From Balaenoptera acutorostrata (Eukaryota > Chordata > Mammalia > Artiodactyla > Balaenopteridae): a stretch of 64,000 bases of DNA. Within the stretch, counting starts at the first letter, position 1, and every line of letters starts with the position of its first letter. Where the stretch lies: positions 63,517,006 to 63,581,005 of the forward strand of contig NC_080080.1 of the NCBI RefSeq assembly GCF_949987535.1, in the 5' to 3' direction. Shown one piece after another: positions 24,521-37,225 of this stretch. The notes under the pieces were generated by a model. The model had not been told where the DNA came from and made no database searches. It worked only from the letters and a program-made list of their open reading frames with translations. A program made the translations under genes and the position numbers.

Positions 24521-27500
24521 TTACCATAAAGTATTTGTTTTTCTCTTTCTGACTTCACTCTGTATGACAGACTCTAGGTCCATCCAGCTCACTACAAATA
24601 ACTCAGTTTTGTTTCTTTTTATGGCTGAGTAATATTCCATTGTATATATGTGCCACATCTTCTTTATCCATTCATCTGTTGATGGACACTTAGGTTGCTT
24701 CCATGTCCTGGCTATTGTAAATACAGCTACCATGACCACTGTGGTACATGACTCTTTTTGAATTATGGTTTTCTCAGGGTATATGCCCAGTAGTGGGATT
24801 GCTGGGTTGTATGGTAGTTCTATTTTTAGTATTTTAAGGAACCTCCATACTGCTCTCCATAGTGGCTGAATCAATTAACATTCCAGCCAACAGTGCAAGA
24901 GGGTTCCCTTTACTCCACAACCTCTCCAGCATTTATTGTGTGTAGATTTTTTGATGATGGCTGTTCTGATTGGTTTGAGGTTACACCTCATTGTAGTTTT
25001 GATTTGCATTTCTCTAACGATTAGAGATGTTGAACATCCTTTCAGGTGTTTGTTGGCAATCTGTGTATCTTTGGAGAAATGTCTACTTACGTCTTCTGCC
25101 CACTTTTGGATTGTATTGTTTGTTTTTCTGATATTGAGCTGCATGACCTGCATGTAAATTTGGAGATTAATCCTTTGTCACTTGTTTCATTAGCAAATAT
25201 TTTCTCCCATTCTGAGGGTTGTCTTTTCGTCTTGTTTATGGTTTACTTTGCTGTGCAAAAGCTTTAAAGTTTCATTAGGTACCATTTGTTTATTTTTGTT
25301 TTATTTCCATTTCTCTAGGAGGTGGGTCAAAAAGGATCTTGCTGTGATTTATGTCATGAAGTGTTCTGCCTGTGTTTTCCTCTAAGAGTTTTATAGTGTC
25401 TGTCCTTACATTTAGGTTTGTAATCCATTTTGAGTTTATTTTTGTGTATGGTGTTAGGGAGTGTTCTAATTTCATTCTTTTACATGTAGCTGTCCTGTTT
25501 TCCCAGCACCACTTATTGAAGAGGCTGTCTTTTCTCCATTGTATATTCTTGCCTCCTTTATCAAAAATAAGGTGAACATATGTGTGTGGGTGTATCTCTC
25601 GGCTTTCTATCCTGTTCCATTGATCTATACTTCTGCTTTTGTGTCAGTACCATACTGTCTTGATAACTGTAGCTTTGTAGTATAGTCTGAAGTCAGGGAG
25701 CCTTATTCCTCCAGCTCTGTTTTTCTTTCTCAAGATTGCTTTGACTATTCAGGGTCTTTTGTGTTTCCATACAAATTGTGAAATTTTTTGTTCTAGTTCT
25801 GTGAAAAATGCCATGGGTAGTTTGATAGGGATTGCATTGAATCTGTAGATTGCTTTGGGTAGTATAGTCATTTTCACAATGTTGATTCTTCCAATCCAGG
25901 AACATGGTATATCTCTCCATCTGTTTGTATCAACTTTAATTTGTTTCATCAGTGTCTTATAGTTTTCTGCATACAGGTCTTTTGTCTACTTAGGTAGGTT
26001 TATTCCTACATATTTTAGTCTTTTTGTTGAAGTGGTAAATGGGAGTGTTTCCTTAATTTCTCTTTCAGATTTTTCATCATTAGTGTATAGGAATGCAAGA
26101 GGTTTCAGTTTTTCACCATTGAGAATGATGTTGGCTGTGGGTTTGTCATATATGGCCCTTATTATGTGGAGGTAAGTTCCCTCTATGCCTACTTTCTGAA
26201 GGGATTTTTTAATCATAAATCGGTGTTGAATTTTGTCAAAAAATTTTTCTGCAGCTATTGAAATGATCATATGGTTTTTCTCCTTCAATTTGTTAGTATG
26301 GTGTATCACATTGATTGATTTGCATATATTGAAGAATCCTTGAATTCCTGGGATTAAACCCCACCTGATCATGGTGTATGATGCCTTTAATGTGCTGCTG
26401 GATTCTGTTTGCTAGTATTTTGTTCAGGATTTTTGCAACTATGTTCACCAGTGATATTGGCCTATAGGTTTCTTTTTTTGTGGCATCTTTGTCTGGTTTT
26501 GGTATCAGGGTGATGGTGGCCTCATAGAGTGAGTTTAGGAGTCTTCCTCCCTCTGCTATATTTTGGAAGAGTTTGAGAAGGATAGGTGTTAGCTCTTCTC
26601 TAAATGTTTGCTAGAATTCGCCTGTGAAGCCATCTGGTCCTGGGCTTGTTTGTTGGAAGATTTTAAATGACAGTCTCAATTTCAGTGTTTGTGTTTAGTC
26701 TGTTTATATTTTCTATTTCTTCCTGGTTCAGTCTCGGAAGGTTGTGCTTTTCTAAGAATCTGTCCATTTCTTCCAGGTTGTCCATTTTATTGGCATATAG
26801 TTGCTTGTAGTAATCTCTCATATCCTTTGTATTTCTGCGGTGTCAGTTGTTACTTCTCCTTTTTCATTTCTAATTCTATTGATTTGAGCCTTTCCCCTCT
26901 TTTACTTGATGAGTCTGGCTAATGGTTTATCAATTTTATTTACCTTCTCAAAGACCCAGCTTTTAGTTTTATTCATCTTTGCTATTGTTTCCTTCATTTC
27001 TTTTTCATTTATTTCTGATCTGATCTTTATTATTTTTTTCCTTCTGCTAACTTTGGGTTTTTTTTGTTTTTTGTTCTTGTTTCTCTAATTGCTTTAGCTG
27101 TAAGGTTAGGTTGTTTATTTGAGATGTTTCTTGTTTCTTAATGTAGGATTGTATTGCTCTAAACTTCCCTCTTAGAACTACTTTTGCTGCATCCCGTAGG
27201 TTTTGGGTCATCATGTTTTCATTGTCATTTGTTTCTAGGTATTTTTTAATTTCCTCTTTGATTTCTTCAGTGATCTCTTGTTTATTTAGTAGTGTATTGT
27301 TTAGCCTCCATATGTTTCGATTTTTTACTGTTTTTTTCCTGTAACTGATATCTAGTGTTATACTGTTGCGGTCGGAAATGATTCTTGATTCAATTTCAAC
27401 TTTCTTAAATTTACCAAGGCTTGATTTGTGACCCAAGATATGATCTGTTCTGGAGAGTGTTCCATGAGCACTTGAGAAGAAAGTGTATTCTGTTGTTTTG

Positions 27501-28059
27501 GGATGGAATGTCCTATAAATATCTATTAAGTCCATCTTGTTTAATGTGTCATTTAAAGCTTGTGTTTCCGTATTTATTTTCATTTTAGATGATCTTTCCA
27601 TTGGTGAAAGTGCGGTGTTAAAGTCCCTGACTATGATTGTGTTACTGTAGATTTCCCCTTTTCTGGCTGTTAGCATTTGCCTTATGTATTGAGGTCCTCC
27701 TACGTTGGGTGTATAAATATTTAGAATTGTTATATTTTCTTCTTGGGTTGATCCCTTGATCATTATGTAGTGTCCTTCTTTTTCTCTGTAATAGCCTGTA
27801 TTTTAAATTCTATTTTGTCTGATATGAGAATTGCTACTCCAGCTTTCTTTTGATTTCCATTTGCATGGAATACCTTTTTCCATCCCCTCACTTTCAGTCT
27901 GTATGTGTCCCTAGGTCTGAAGTGGGTCTCCTGTAGACAGCATATATACAGGTCATGTTTTTGTATCCATTTAGCCAGTCTATGTATTTTGGTTGGAGTA
28001 TTTAATCCATTTACATTTACATTTAAGGTAATTATCAATACATATGTTCCTATTAACAT
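24521..28059 (-). pseudogene. L1 copy 2 ORF2, broken and lacking the RT active-site block
   Basis: Endonuclease pieces: 28059-27763 (CLQETH intact) and 27763-27047 (VRDFNT instead of VGDFNT, SDRN instead of SDHN, so a catalytic histidine is lost). An RT piece lies at 26372-25986. There the frame runs from ILNGEKLKP straight into LAFLYTND, missing the 84 codons that in copy 1 hold the FADD box. C-terminal pieces at 25153-24875 and 24874-24521 include the zinc-knuckle region and MEYYSAIKRNK. Not functional. Confidence 0.87.
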
Positions 28060-28116
28060 TTTCTTAATTGTTTGGGATTGGTTTTTATAGGTCTTTTCCT
28101 TCTCTTGTGTTTTCTG

Positions 28117-29009
28117 CCTAGAGAAGTTCCTTAATCATTTGTTGTAAAGCTGATTTTGTGGTGCTGAATTCTCTGAACTTTTACTTGTCTGTAAAGGTTT
28201 TAATTTCTCTGTCAAATCTGAATGAGATCCTTGCTGGGTAGAGTAATCTTGGTTGTAGGTTTTTGCCTTTCATCCCTTTAAATATGTCCTGCCACTCCCT
28301 TCTGGCTTGCAGAGTTTCTGCTGAAAGATCAGCTGTTAACCTTATGGGGATTCCCTTGTATGTTATTTGTTGTTTTTCCCTTGCTGCTTTTAATATTTTT
28401 CTTTGTATTTAATTTTTGATAGTTTGATTAATATGTGTCTTGTCTTGTTTCTCCTTGGATTTATCCTTATGGGACTCTCTGTGCTTCCTGGGCTTGACTG
28501 ACTATATCCTTTCACATATTAGGGAAGTTTTCAACTATAATCTCTTCAAATATTTTCTCAGTCCCTTTCTTTTTCTCTTTTTCCTCTGGGACTCTTATAA
28601 TTCAAATGTTTGTGTGTTAAATGTTGTCCCAGAGGTCTCTGAGATTGTCTTCAATTCTTTTCATTCTTTTTTCTTTATTCTGCTCTGCAGTAGTTATTTC
28701 CACTATTTTATCTTCCAGGTCACTTATCTGTTCTTCTGCCTCAGTTATTCTGCTATTGATTCCTTCTAGAGAATTTTTAATTTCATTTATTGTGTTGTTC
28801 ATCATTGTTTGTTTGCTCTTTAGTTCTTGTAGGTCCTTGTTAAATGTTTCTTGTATTTTCTCCATTCTACTTCCAAGATTTTGAATCATCTTTACTATCA
28901 TTAGTCTGAATTCTTTTTTAGGTAGACAGCCTATTTTCTCTTCATTTGTTTCATCTAGTGGGTTTTTACCTTGCTCCTTCATCGGCTGTGTGTTTCTCTG
29001 TCTTCTCAT
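28117..29009 (-). pseudogene. L1 copy 2 ORF1, broken
   Basis: The first 130 codons (29009-28617) are open: MRRQRNTQPMKEQGKN, then a charged coiled coil (ITEAEEQISDLEDKIVEI) typical of ORF1p. A stop follows at DNLRDLWDNI. The RNA-binding half continues in other frames to about 28117. In copy 1 the same coiled coil is cut much earlier. Confidence 0.85.
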
Positions 29010-29637
29010 TTTGCTTAACTTACTGTGTTTGGGGTCTGCTTTTCACAGGCTGCAGGTTGGTTATTCCTATTGTTTTTGGTAAACCTTACCAGTGGGTAAG
29101 ATTGGTTCAGTGGGTTGTGTAGGCTTCCTGGTGGAGGGGACTGGTGCCTGTGTTCTGGTGGATGAGGCTGGATCTTGCCTTCCTCATGGGCAGAACCACA
29201 TCCAGTAGTGTGTTTTGGGGTGTTTGTGAACTTATTATGATTTTAGGCAGTCTCTCTGCTAATGGGTGGGGGTGTGTTCCTGTCTTGCTAGTTTTTTGCT
29301 ATGGGGTGTCCAGCACTGTAGCTTGTTGGTCATTGAGTGGAGCTGGGTCTTAGTGTTGAGATGGAGATCTGTGGGAGAGGTTTCTCCATTTGATATTATA
29401 TGGGGTCAGGTGGTCTCTGGTGGACCAATGTCCTGAACTCAGCTCTCCCACCTCAGAGGCTCAGGCCTGACACCCGGCCAGAGCACCACGACCCTGTCAG
29501 CCACATGGCTCCCTGGGCTATTCGGAGGTTCTGAGAGAAGAGGGAATTGCAAGGCAGATCAGAGGCTGGCATCTGAGCCATGGAAGGAGGCAGTGGTGTC
29601 CACCCCGGAGCCATCCATGGCTTCGGAAAGAGCCATC

Positions 29638-30099
29638 CTTATTATTTTTTATTAACTATTATTATTCACTTGGGAAGGAACAGGTCATAGATTTGGCTCT
29701 TGGATTTTTAGCTGCCAACAATATTCATATAAATAATATATAGAAATTTTCACAAAGGTCAAACATGTCACTAAAGTAACTATATTGGCTGCAATAAATC
29801 TGCGAAAATGTCATAGATAAATTTCTAAAACCTCATCCAAATCTAAATTTGTATAATTTTATGGGTTAATTATGGAGTAGATTATTAATCTCAACATTTT
29901 CAGATGGCCAACCTTTGTAATAAATTGCAAGATTATTTAGAGTTTATGGCTCTCTAACAAAATAAGGCAATAAAAAGGGAAGTGACTGTACAGCAATAAA
30001 TAATTAAACAATTAAAAAGAGCAACCTAGTTATTTATTTGCATTATTCTTGCTCTTCCTTCTCCCACTAATACTATTACTGACAGACTACCGAATAAAG
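29638..30099. other. AT-rich intergenic DNA
   Basis: Nothing recognised. Confidence 0.5.
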
Positions 30100-30660
30100 T
30101 TTTGTATTGCTTTGTAGCTCTGTATTTGCAATGTACACCACTAAGGTTGTACCCTCACAACACTGTCTTTCAAAATCATTTGAAAGATTTTTGTCCCCTC
30201 CATACTGTTTCTTTTGTATTCCTGGAAGTAATCATCTTAATCGTTTTAAATTTACTGTTCCAGTTTTATTTTCACCAATTAAAAACAAATATCTATTATT
30301 TCCTGTGTGTATATATGTATTACTCCCTCTTGTCTTTCTTACAAGGTTAACATGCTAGTTACACTCTTACATATCCTGCTTTTCACTTGTACTCACATCC
30401 TGGCAGACCACTCTATCAATTTAGAGATTTTTCTCATTCCATGCTCATTTGCATAGTATTCTCTTATGCTAATCCCCTTATGATGGACCTTTGAGTTGTG
30501 TCTGGCCTTTTACTAGAATAATGCGATAATGATTAATATTGTACACATGTCATTTCATATATTGCCAGTGTATCTCTGGAATGGATTTGTGGAATAGGAA
30601 TTGCTGGGTCAAAGGGTAAATTCATACACAATTTTTGGAGAAAATGGCGTATTCTAAGGC
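30100..30660 (-). mobile_element. ancient LINE (HAL1/L1M-like) fragment, antisense
   Basis: Motifs such as TGATGGACCTTTGAGTTGTG, 'ataatgcgataatgattaatattgtacacatgt' and GGAATTGCTGGGTCAAAGGG match the antisense pattern of old HAL1/L1M elements. Confidence 0.65.
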
Positions 30661-31326
30661 TTGTAGAATTTTAATTATTTTAGAATTCACTTTTTTTGTT
30701 AGAAGAAAATCATTTCTGAAGAGATAATTAAGGACATTGCTCGATTTATTATGTGAAAACTCACAGAACAAATCCCTGTCTACACTCACGTTTGGTAAAA
30801 CAAAAGTGCCCCTGGATAAGCGGCCACATTAACGTCAATCAATAGGCTATCAGTAAAGGAAACATGCCAAGACCTCACTCCTCTTTCATCAAGAGAGACA
30901 TTTGGGGCCAGAGAGATTCAACTAAGGTTGGTGCCACCTCTCCAGTTTGCTAAGACAAAGCCAGTCGCTCCTGCAGTGTTGGCTTAACAGTGCAAGCCCA
31001 GGTCAGGAAGAAGTTGGCGCCCTTGGTACTGCAATGCCAAGGTTACTGTCTCAGAAGGAACTGGGTCAGAGTCACTGGCAGTGGGAATAGCCTTTGCTCC
31101 CAAGAGCATAGTCAGCTGTTTCCAGGAAAGCTGCTGTTTGCCTTATCAGGGTGGGCCTGTTTCTCATGAGGTGGTCAGTCATAGCTCTCACTGTTGGGGA
31201 AGACTGAATGGGATCAGGAACCCACCAGCCCCCCATTTCTTCACTGTCAGAGGTGTGCAAGACTCAGGGACAAGACTTCTTTTGCATCCATCTGGCCTAG
31301 TCTGAGGGACTATAAACTGCAGCGCA

Positions 31327-31366
<40 letters not shown>

Positions 31367-32119
31367 TCAGTGAATGAAACCCCACCTCCTGTAGAGATGG
31401 AAAGAACTTTCCAAACATGTGGATGAGAAACTGGAGGCATGAAAGAGGAGGAAATAAAGTGAAAAGGGAAGACTAGCAAGAGAAAGAGAAGCTGAAAGGG
31501 AACCACAGAGTTCTGGGGGATGCGAGACATTCTGAAAAGGCTTAAGTTAGTGAGGCTTTCTTACCTTATGTGAAATAAGGAGAAATTTAAATTATGATGT
31601 CCTAGATTTGGGTCCTTCTCAACAAACTAGCCTGGGAGTAACCCTCTGCAAGGCAGAGCCACCCTGTAAACCAACAGCCTTGGGCCAACTAGTGACCAGA
31701 GATGGTGCTTCTCCCCCAGGAATGCCTGTGGTTTCTCTTCTTGTCCTCAATATGGGGAAGCATGAAAATATTTATGTTCAACTGCTGCAGTTTTCCTCAG
31801 TCAGAACTTCTTGATATAATGTTCTTTTCCTCGTTTTCCATAGAACTGTGTTTTATATTGGTATCTCAAAATATTTTTTGAATTAAATAGAAAAAAAAAA
31901 ATGGAAGAAGGAAGGAAAGAGGCAGGGAAGGAAAAAAAGAAATGGAAAAAAAGAAAAACAGAAGATCTGATGTAGTTCAGTGATGCCCAAAGATATAATC
32001 ATTGCTGCTTTAGAAAAGTAGTTCATTCCTTATCAAAACTATCATGCCATCTACTTCTGATTCTATTGTAAAACTACTGAAAGAAAACAATTAGATTAAT
32101 TGTTATTAATTAAAACCTT
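30661..32119. other. intergenic DNA just beyond the PI15 transcript end
   Basis: Mostly single copy. 30890-31320 is noticeably richer in G+C. A (CA)n run is at 31323-31363 and a purine-rich AAGG run at 31893-31960. No gene recognised; the open frame at 31081-31305 has no recognisable product. Confidence 0.5.
31323..31363 (+). repeat. (CA)n microsatellite
   Basis: About 18 CA units with one TA interruption. Confidence 0.95.
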
Positions 32120-32132
32120 AAAAACAAAACAA

Positions 32133-32151
32133 TTTATTATAACATTTTATT
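32133..32151 (-). terminator. paired polyadenylation signals, likely PI15 transcript end
   Basis: Two AATAAA hexamers 7 bp apart on the minus strand, followed by a T-rich stretch with GT. Cleavage is expected near 32110-32125. No better signal lies nearer 30000. Confidence 0.6.
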
Positions 32152-33534
32152 GAAAGAAAAAATACAGCAGAGCTCAAAAAGCTACACTTGTTATGCTTTA
32201 TAAAGGTAGATGTTTACACAGGTTTTTTAAATGCACACATTCATGACATTATATCACAATATCAAAGGCACCTTTTCCTGCCACAGTATTAGATAATGAA
32301 TAAAAAATATCAAATTAATCTTTAAAAAATCTAAAATGATACAGTATATTTTAGGATTATGTACATATTTGAAACATTTAGATATTTTTAAACACATTAT
32401 TTTCATACGTGCATCAGAATTATCTCTAATTCTCAAAATATTATGGCACCAAAATTCTCTTTGTCAAATAACAAAACACAAGATGCTGTAATCTATAACC
32501 AAGCACCAGTTAAAGTCAGTATTTAAAGCTCCATCAGTTTGGCTTCTAACATGTGCAAAGTGAAGTGGGTATTTAAGATAACCATTGCAAAACATTGAGT
32601 CTCAATTTTTTTTTGTCTTTAATTAGCTGATTATTTTAGAGAAAATGGGGAGAACTGGATGATTTAGATCAATGTTTTTCTAATGGTTCAATGGAATCCT
32701 AGGGCTCTCAGAAGAAACTTCCAAGGCACAGAAGAGGGTTTGGGAAATAAGTAGGTCCATTACATGTATATTATATGTTAGAGCTTTGTGCAGGATTGAG
32801 ATCATACAAAGAGTGCTATTGCTTTAAAATAAGTTTGAAAATACTAATTTGGAAAACTGCTTCAAAGCATATTTCATTTGGTTATGCTAACACAGTTTAA
32901 GAAATATCTTTGTCAAAACAGATTATCACACTTAGTCAGTTGCACAACTCAAGTGAAAGTTTATCTAAAAATGTTGCCTTCGTTGGTTACAGGGGATATA
33001 ATTCTAAGTTTATCTGTACATTTTTAAGTCTAGAAAGACTTTGAATGGAATAATAAAATATTATCATTAGCTCAATAGTATGACCAAAGAACATTATCAA
33101 ATTATAGCTCAACACATAAAAGTGGAGAGATAATCCTTTGATATATGGAATTAATTGTTTTAATATAAATGATCACTTCTGAAAGTGAGGCACACTATAA
33201 TTCTGTTTGCTAATTTTAACTCTTATTGTATTTATGATGTAAACAAAATTAAAAATGTATTTTATTAATACCTACTTCAAAAAAAGAACACTTTAATAAG
33301 CACCTCAAATCTGGAATATCATTTAAAAAATATTATTATTTAGGAAAATGGATGTCAAGATATATTATCTCTATTATCTTCCTAGAAAATTATGTCAATA
33401 GAGTCAAGCACTTTTTAATGCTCTCGGATTTAGAGAGTATCCAAGAATTTAAAACTGTTCAGCTTCAATTTTTATTGAACAGAAGAAATGGTTTTGTTGC
33501 AGGCCAAGTAGCCATCAAGAATTTGTTCTTATAA

Positions 33535-33549
33535 CCACCAGAGGGCGCC
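33535..33549 (+). promoter_or_regulatory. CTCF-type binding motif
   Basis: CCACCAGAGGGCGCC matches the core of the CTCF motif (CCASYAGRKGGCRSY) at every position. It is in the forward orientation on the plus strand and lies in otherwise AT-rich DNA within the predicted PI15 3' UTR. Motif seen directly; occupancy is not known from sequence. Confidence 0.7.
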
Positions 33550-36500
33550 GGTGCCTGCAGTATGGTTGGTGTAGGTGTAATCTAACCTTTACTGGAATTT
33601 TACATCGGCATGCTAAAAAATGCCTTTAAAAAAAATTGAAAACTTCTAAGAAATATATTTACATTCTGTAACACCTAAATAATGTTGGGCTATTAGATTA
33701 AAAAATTAAGTGCACTGGCTTATTTTGGTTAAGATTAATTTAATAGGACTTTATTAATATTTCTAAATCAGGAATTGAATGGATAACACTTTTAACTATG
33801 AATAAAAAGAGAGTCCCTAAGCTCCTAACACTAACAATTCATTTAGCACCACATATTTAGCACCAGAATAGATACTGATAGTTCACACTTAATAAAAACT
33901 TTAATTCCAAAGAAACTTCAAAATTGTAGCAAGCATACGGTGGTTGTTATGCATTTTCAGCACCATTAACCAGTGAATTGTGTAACTTTCTAAGTTTTTG
34001 ATTGACCTCTCATAAGGCAAAGTCAGACCATGACATAATTTTTAAAAATCATTCTGCATGCATTTAAATATGTCTTCCCTCACACATATAACAACAATAC
34101 AAAAAATATATATAAAACAAAGATAATATTAGACATTGATAGAAATCTAATTTCACTCTACCTAAACACTTCTGCAGGAAAAGGCTTCCCTCCATCCATG
34201 TCAAGATTTGTGTCCTATGCTACTGCGGAACATAAGGAATGCTGTTATACACGGGGGAGAAGGCAGACCCCAGGTTAAGCATGACTTTTCCTTCCTGGAC
34301 ACATTCAAATTATCTGTTTAACTTACGTTAAGCAGGATATGAACAAAAAACACATAACTGGCCTGAGTGTGTTTTAGATTTGCTTATGTAGATGTTATAA
34401 GTTGATCTAACACAAGCATGTATTCATGAGAAAAAGATATATTGTTTCAGTTCAAATATTCTGAGTAAATTGTATCGGGTTGAACTTTCCCTAGTGTTCG
34501 GTCAGCTCTTTGCTAAAGCTGCATGGAGCTTTCAAATGAATATTTCCATGAAGGTTTCGAATGAACACCACAGCACTGCCAATTGAATTTGGTAGGGAAG
34601 CCCTAATGGACCACAGAAGTGATGCTTAAACTACTGGACAGACAAAAACATGGTAACAATAAAAACTGTTTCTGCCACATTTTAAAAGCATGCTTATCCA
34701 TCATAACCAGCAACATTAAGGGTGTGCCTACACAACTCAAATACAATTCTGTAAAGAAATCCATCAGTTTTACAGCGAAAATTGTCATTTTTCCAGTCTT
34801 TTGATGACATGGAAGCCAAAAAAACTATATCGAGACAGAAATTGTTTACTTTTCTACTGAATAAAGGATGACATGAAAAATCTATACCAAAGATAAAACC
34901 AATGCTGTAGAATATGCATGCCAATTACTATTTCTTTTGAATGAAACCTATTAAAATGAAAACCTCAGTAATGACTATTTAAAGCTGCTCTTGAAATAGC
35001 TTATACCCACACCCTTTGTGCTCTGGGAATTACAGTGAGAAATAGCTATCCTAGCACCATTGTTGCATGCTGTGAAAAAATATGACACTCTGTGTTGATA
35101 CTAGCAAACTTTCATTTGCTTTAGCCTGGAAAATAAAACATTTCACATGGCCACTTCATATTACTAACTTTAAAAAGTACAGATAGAATAACAAATATAC
35201 CCGTTATATTTTCAGCTGAGTTGTTAAGTTATAAATAAACTTACAGTTCTAGCTGTGATTTGGAAAGGACTGTTGTGTACAAGTTGTGAGTGTGTGAACC
35301 ATAGTCATAATCTGATATGTTTGATGATTTATCTGGATTGTTGATGCACTCAAAGCTTTGTATTTAAGACATTTTTGTTTTAATGAAACATGGAAAGGTG
35401 GGGTTCCTCTAAATTCTTGCAATACTCGACTTTTTAGTTAATTCTAAAAACCCATTCATGTAAACATTTATTACATTACAGCCACTATATAAGAAGCTGG
35501 TATAAATACAAAGATAAGACAGAATTTCTGCCAAAGGGGAGCTCAAATAATTTTATCTCAAATAAAATTTCACAACATTAATGATAATTTTAATATTCAT
35601 ACATTTCTGTTAATATGGTAATTTTACCTTCACATGACAAAATATCATTATACTTTTTGAGACTTGAGAAACCAAGCTACACAAGTAAACCAGCAACAGA
35701 ACTGGAACTGATAGTAACCTTTTTTGGTTTAATAGTACTTTTACTACTTCTGTAGAACTAGTTTAGCAAACTCAAGGAAGGAAATATTTTCTAGATAAAT
35801 CAAATGAATACCCCACTAATGAGCTTTCTCTTCCACTGCCTATATATATGTTAGCTAAAAGTTGATTTGGGGCCTGATTCTTACTGTTATTTCTATTTTT
35901 CATTTTAGTCTCCAAAAATATTTAATTTTAATAAAGTCTCTATATGTTCCCACAAAAGCAAAGTAGTATGATATGAAAACATTTAGTCAGATTCAGTTTG
36001 TAAAAGGAATCAGGCCAATTGTTTGTCATCATGTAAACCTGAACTTCAGACGGTGGGTGTTTCCCCCATTGGATTAATTAACTGTCATCTTTCAGTGCAT
36101 CTACCCTAAGAAATTGCAAATGTGTAGGGAATTTTAAACAAGTAGTTTTCTTCTGTTATTTGTACTCTGGAACTAACCGTGTTTACTTATTCTGTGATTC
36201 TGTTGAAGCATTGCATAACCTGAACCATACACAAACGCACACATGCACGCAAATGCATGCACACTTGAAATGTAATGTGTTAAGTGTCTTGACCCATGTG
36301 TTGAATTCTCCTCTCTGAAAGTGATTCCCTGACTTGGAAATAAGCATTTTCAAAGTCACATGAGTGGAATTTTCATAGTGACTTTTTGATTTCCACCAAA
36401 CTTAATGGAGAACTGAAAATTATTCTTCTACTTAGATATAGGAATAAAATTTAGTAATTAATCCTTAGAAAATCATCTGAAGAGGCCCCTTTAACAAAAC

Positions 36501-36718
36501 CATAACTGTCTGTGGTGTGCACATGGGAACTTGCACATGATGCTCAAGGACCATGGTGATTAGATTGATTCTCACCAAGTAAGGATGGGCAAAGCAGTGG
36601 AGAGCTGGAGGTGTCCTTGACACCTACAATGTTTATTTCTGACATCCCTCACCTCCTGCTGAAAGGCTTCAAGTTACACTAGACCTTCAGTATATGCCCT
36701 TCAGAAGCTCTCCACCTG

Positions 36719-36740
36719 TTTGTGTGTGTGTGTGTGTGTG
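36719..36740 (+). repeat. (TG)n microsatellite
   Basis: About 11 TG units within the predicted PI15 3' UTR (CA units in the transcript). Confidence 0.9.
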
Positions 36741-36779
36741 CAGTAACCCTATTTCTGTGACTTTTCATACCTGTGTCCT

Positions 36780-37225
36780 GAATCTCACTTCTCTTGGACC
36801 TTCTCAGTTTACTTAGGTCTTGCTTTCTGCCTTCCAAAATCACAACTATTTACTCTCACCCAGGAATCCCTAGGCAGTTGTTAATTTTTCCCTGCCTCAT
36901 TTAGTTCCAGACGCTATAGCTACATTTTCATGCTAATCAGAAGCCTTACATATTACACAGTGTGGCCTATCACCTATTCCATCTACATGTGAACGTTGTT
37001 GCACTCACTTCCTCAAAATTACATGAAAAATAAATCTGTTAAAAAAATAATAATTTTACAGCAATATAATTAGGTGGCATTATTTCTTGAATATTTTTGT
37101 GAGCTTCTTGAAGTCAGGAATCATATCATATTATCTTTGCATGATCAGAACATAACTATCAGAGTGCCTTGCCCATCGTAACCACTCAACACAAGATTCA
37201 ATAAAAGAGATTAAGCAAAAGGCAT
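36780..37225 (+). mobile_element. L2-like fragment antisense to PI15
   Basis: 37100-37220 follows the L2 3'-end pattern (GAGCTTCTTGAAGTCAGGAATC ... AGAGTGCCTTGCCCATCGTA ... 'caataaaaga'). The part upstream is pyrimidine-rich like the preceding L2 region. Diverged. Confidence 0.5.

Larger units (their letters stand above)
24132..29637 (-). mobile_element. LINE-1 copy 2, near full length, defective
   Basis: Antisense L1 of the same general family as copy 1: T run (poly-A complement) at 24132-24142, 3' UTR, ORF2 (about 28059-24521), ORF1 (29009 to about 28117), and about 600 bp of 5' UTR reaching 29637. It extends further into the 5' UTR than copy 1. Stops and frameshifts break both ORFs, and ORF2 lacks the reverse-transcriptase core (junction at 26100/26101). 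I could not find a target duplication at its ends. Confidence 0.92.

Noticed and set aside
24100..29670. Target-site duplication for L1 copy 2
   Set aside because: The flanks ending at 24131 and starting at 29638 share no convincing direct repeat.
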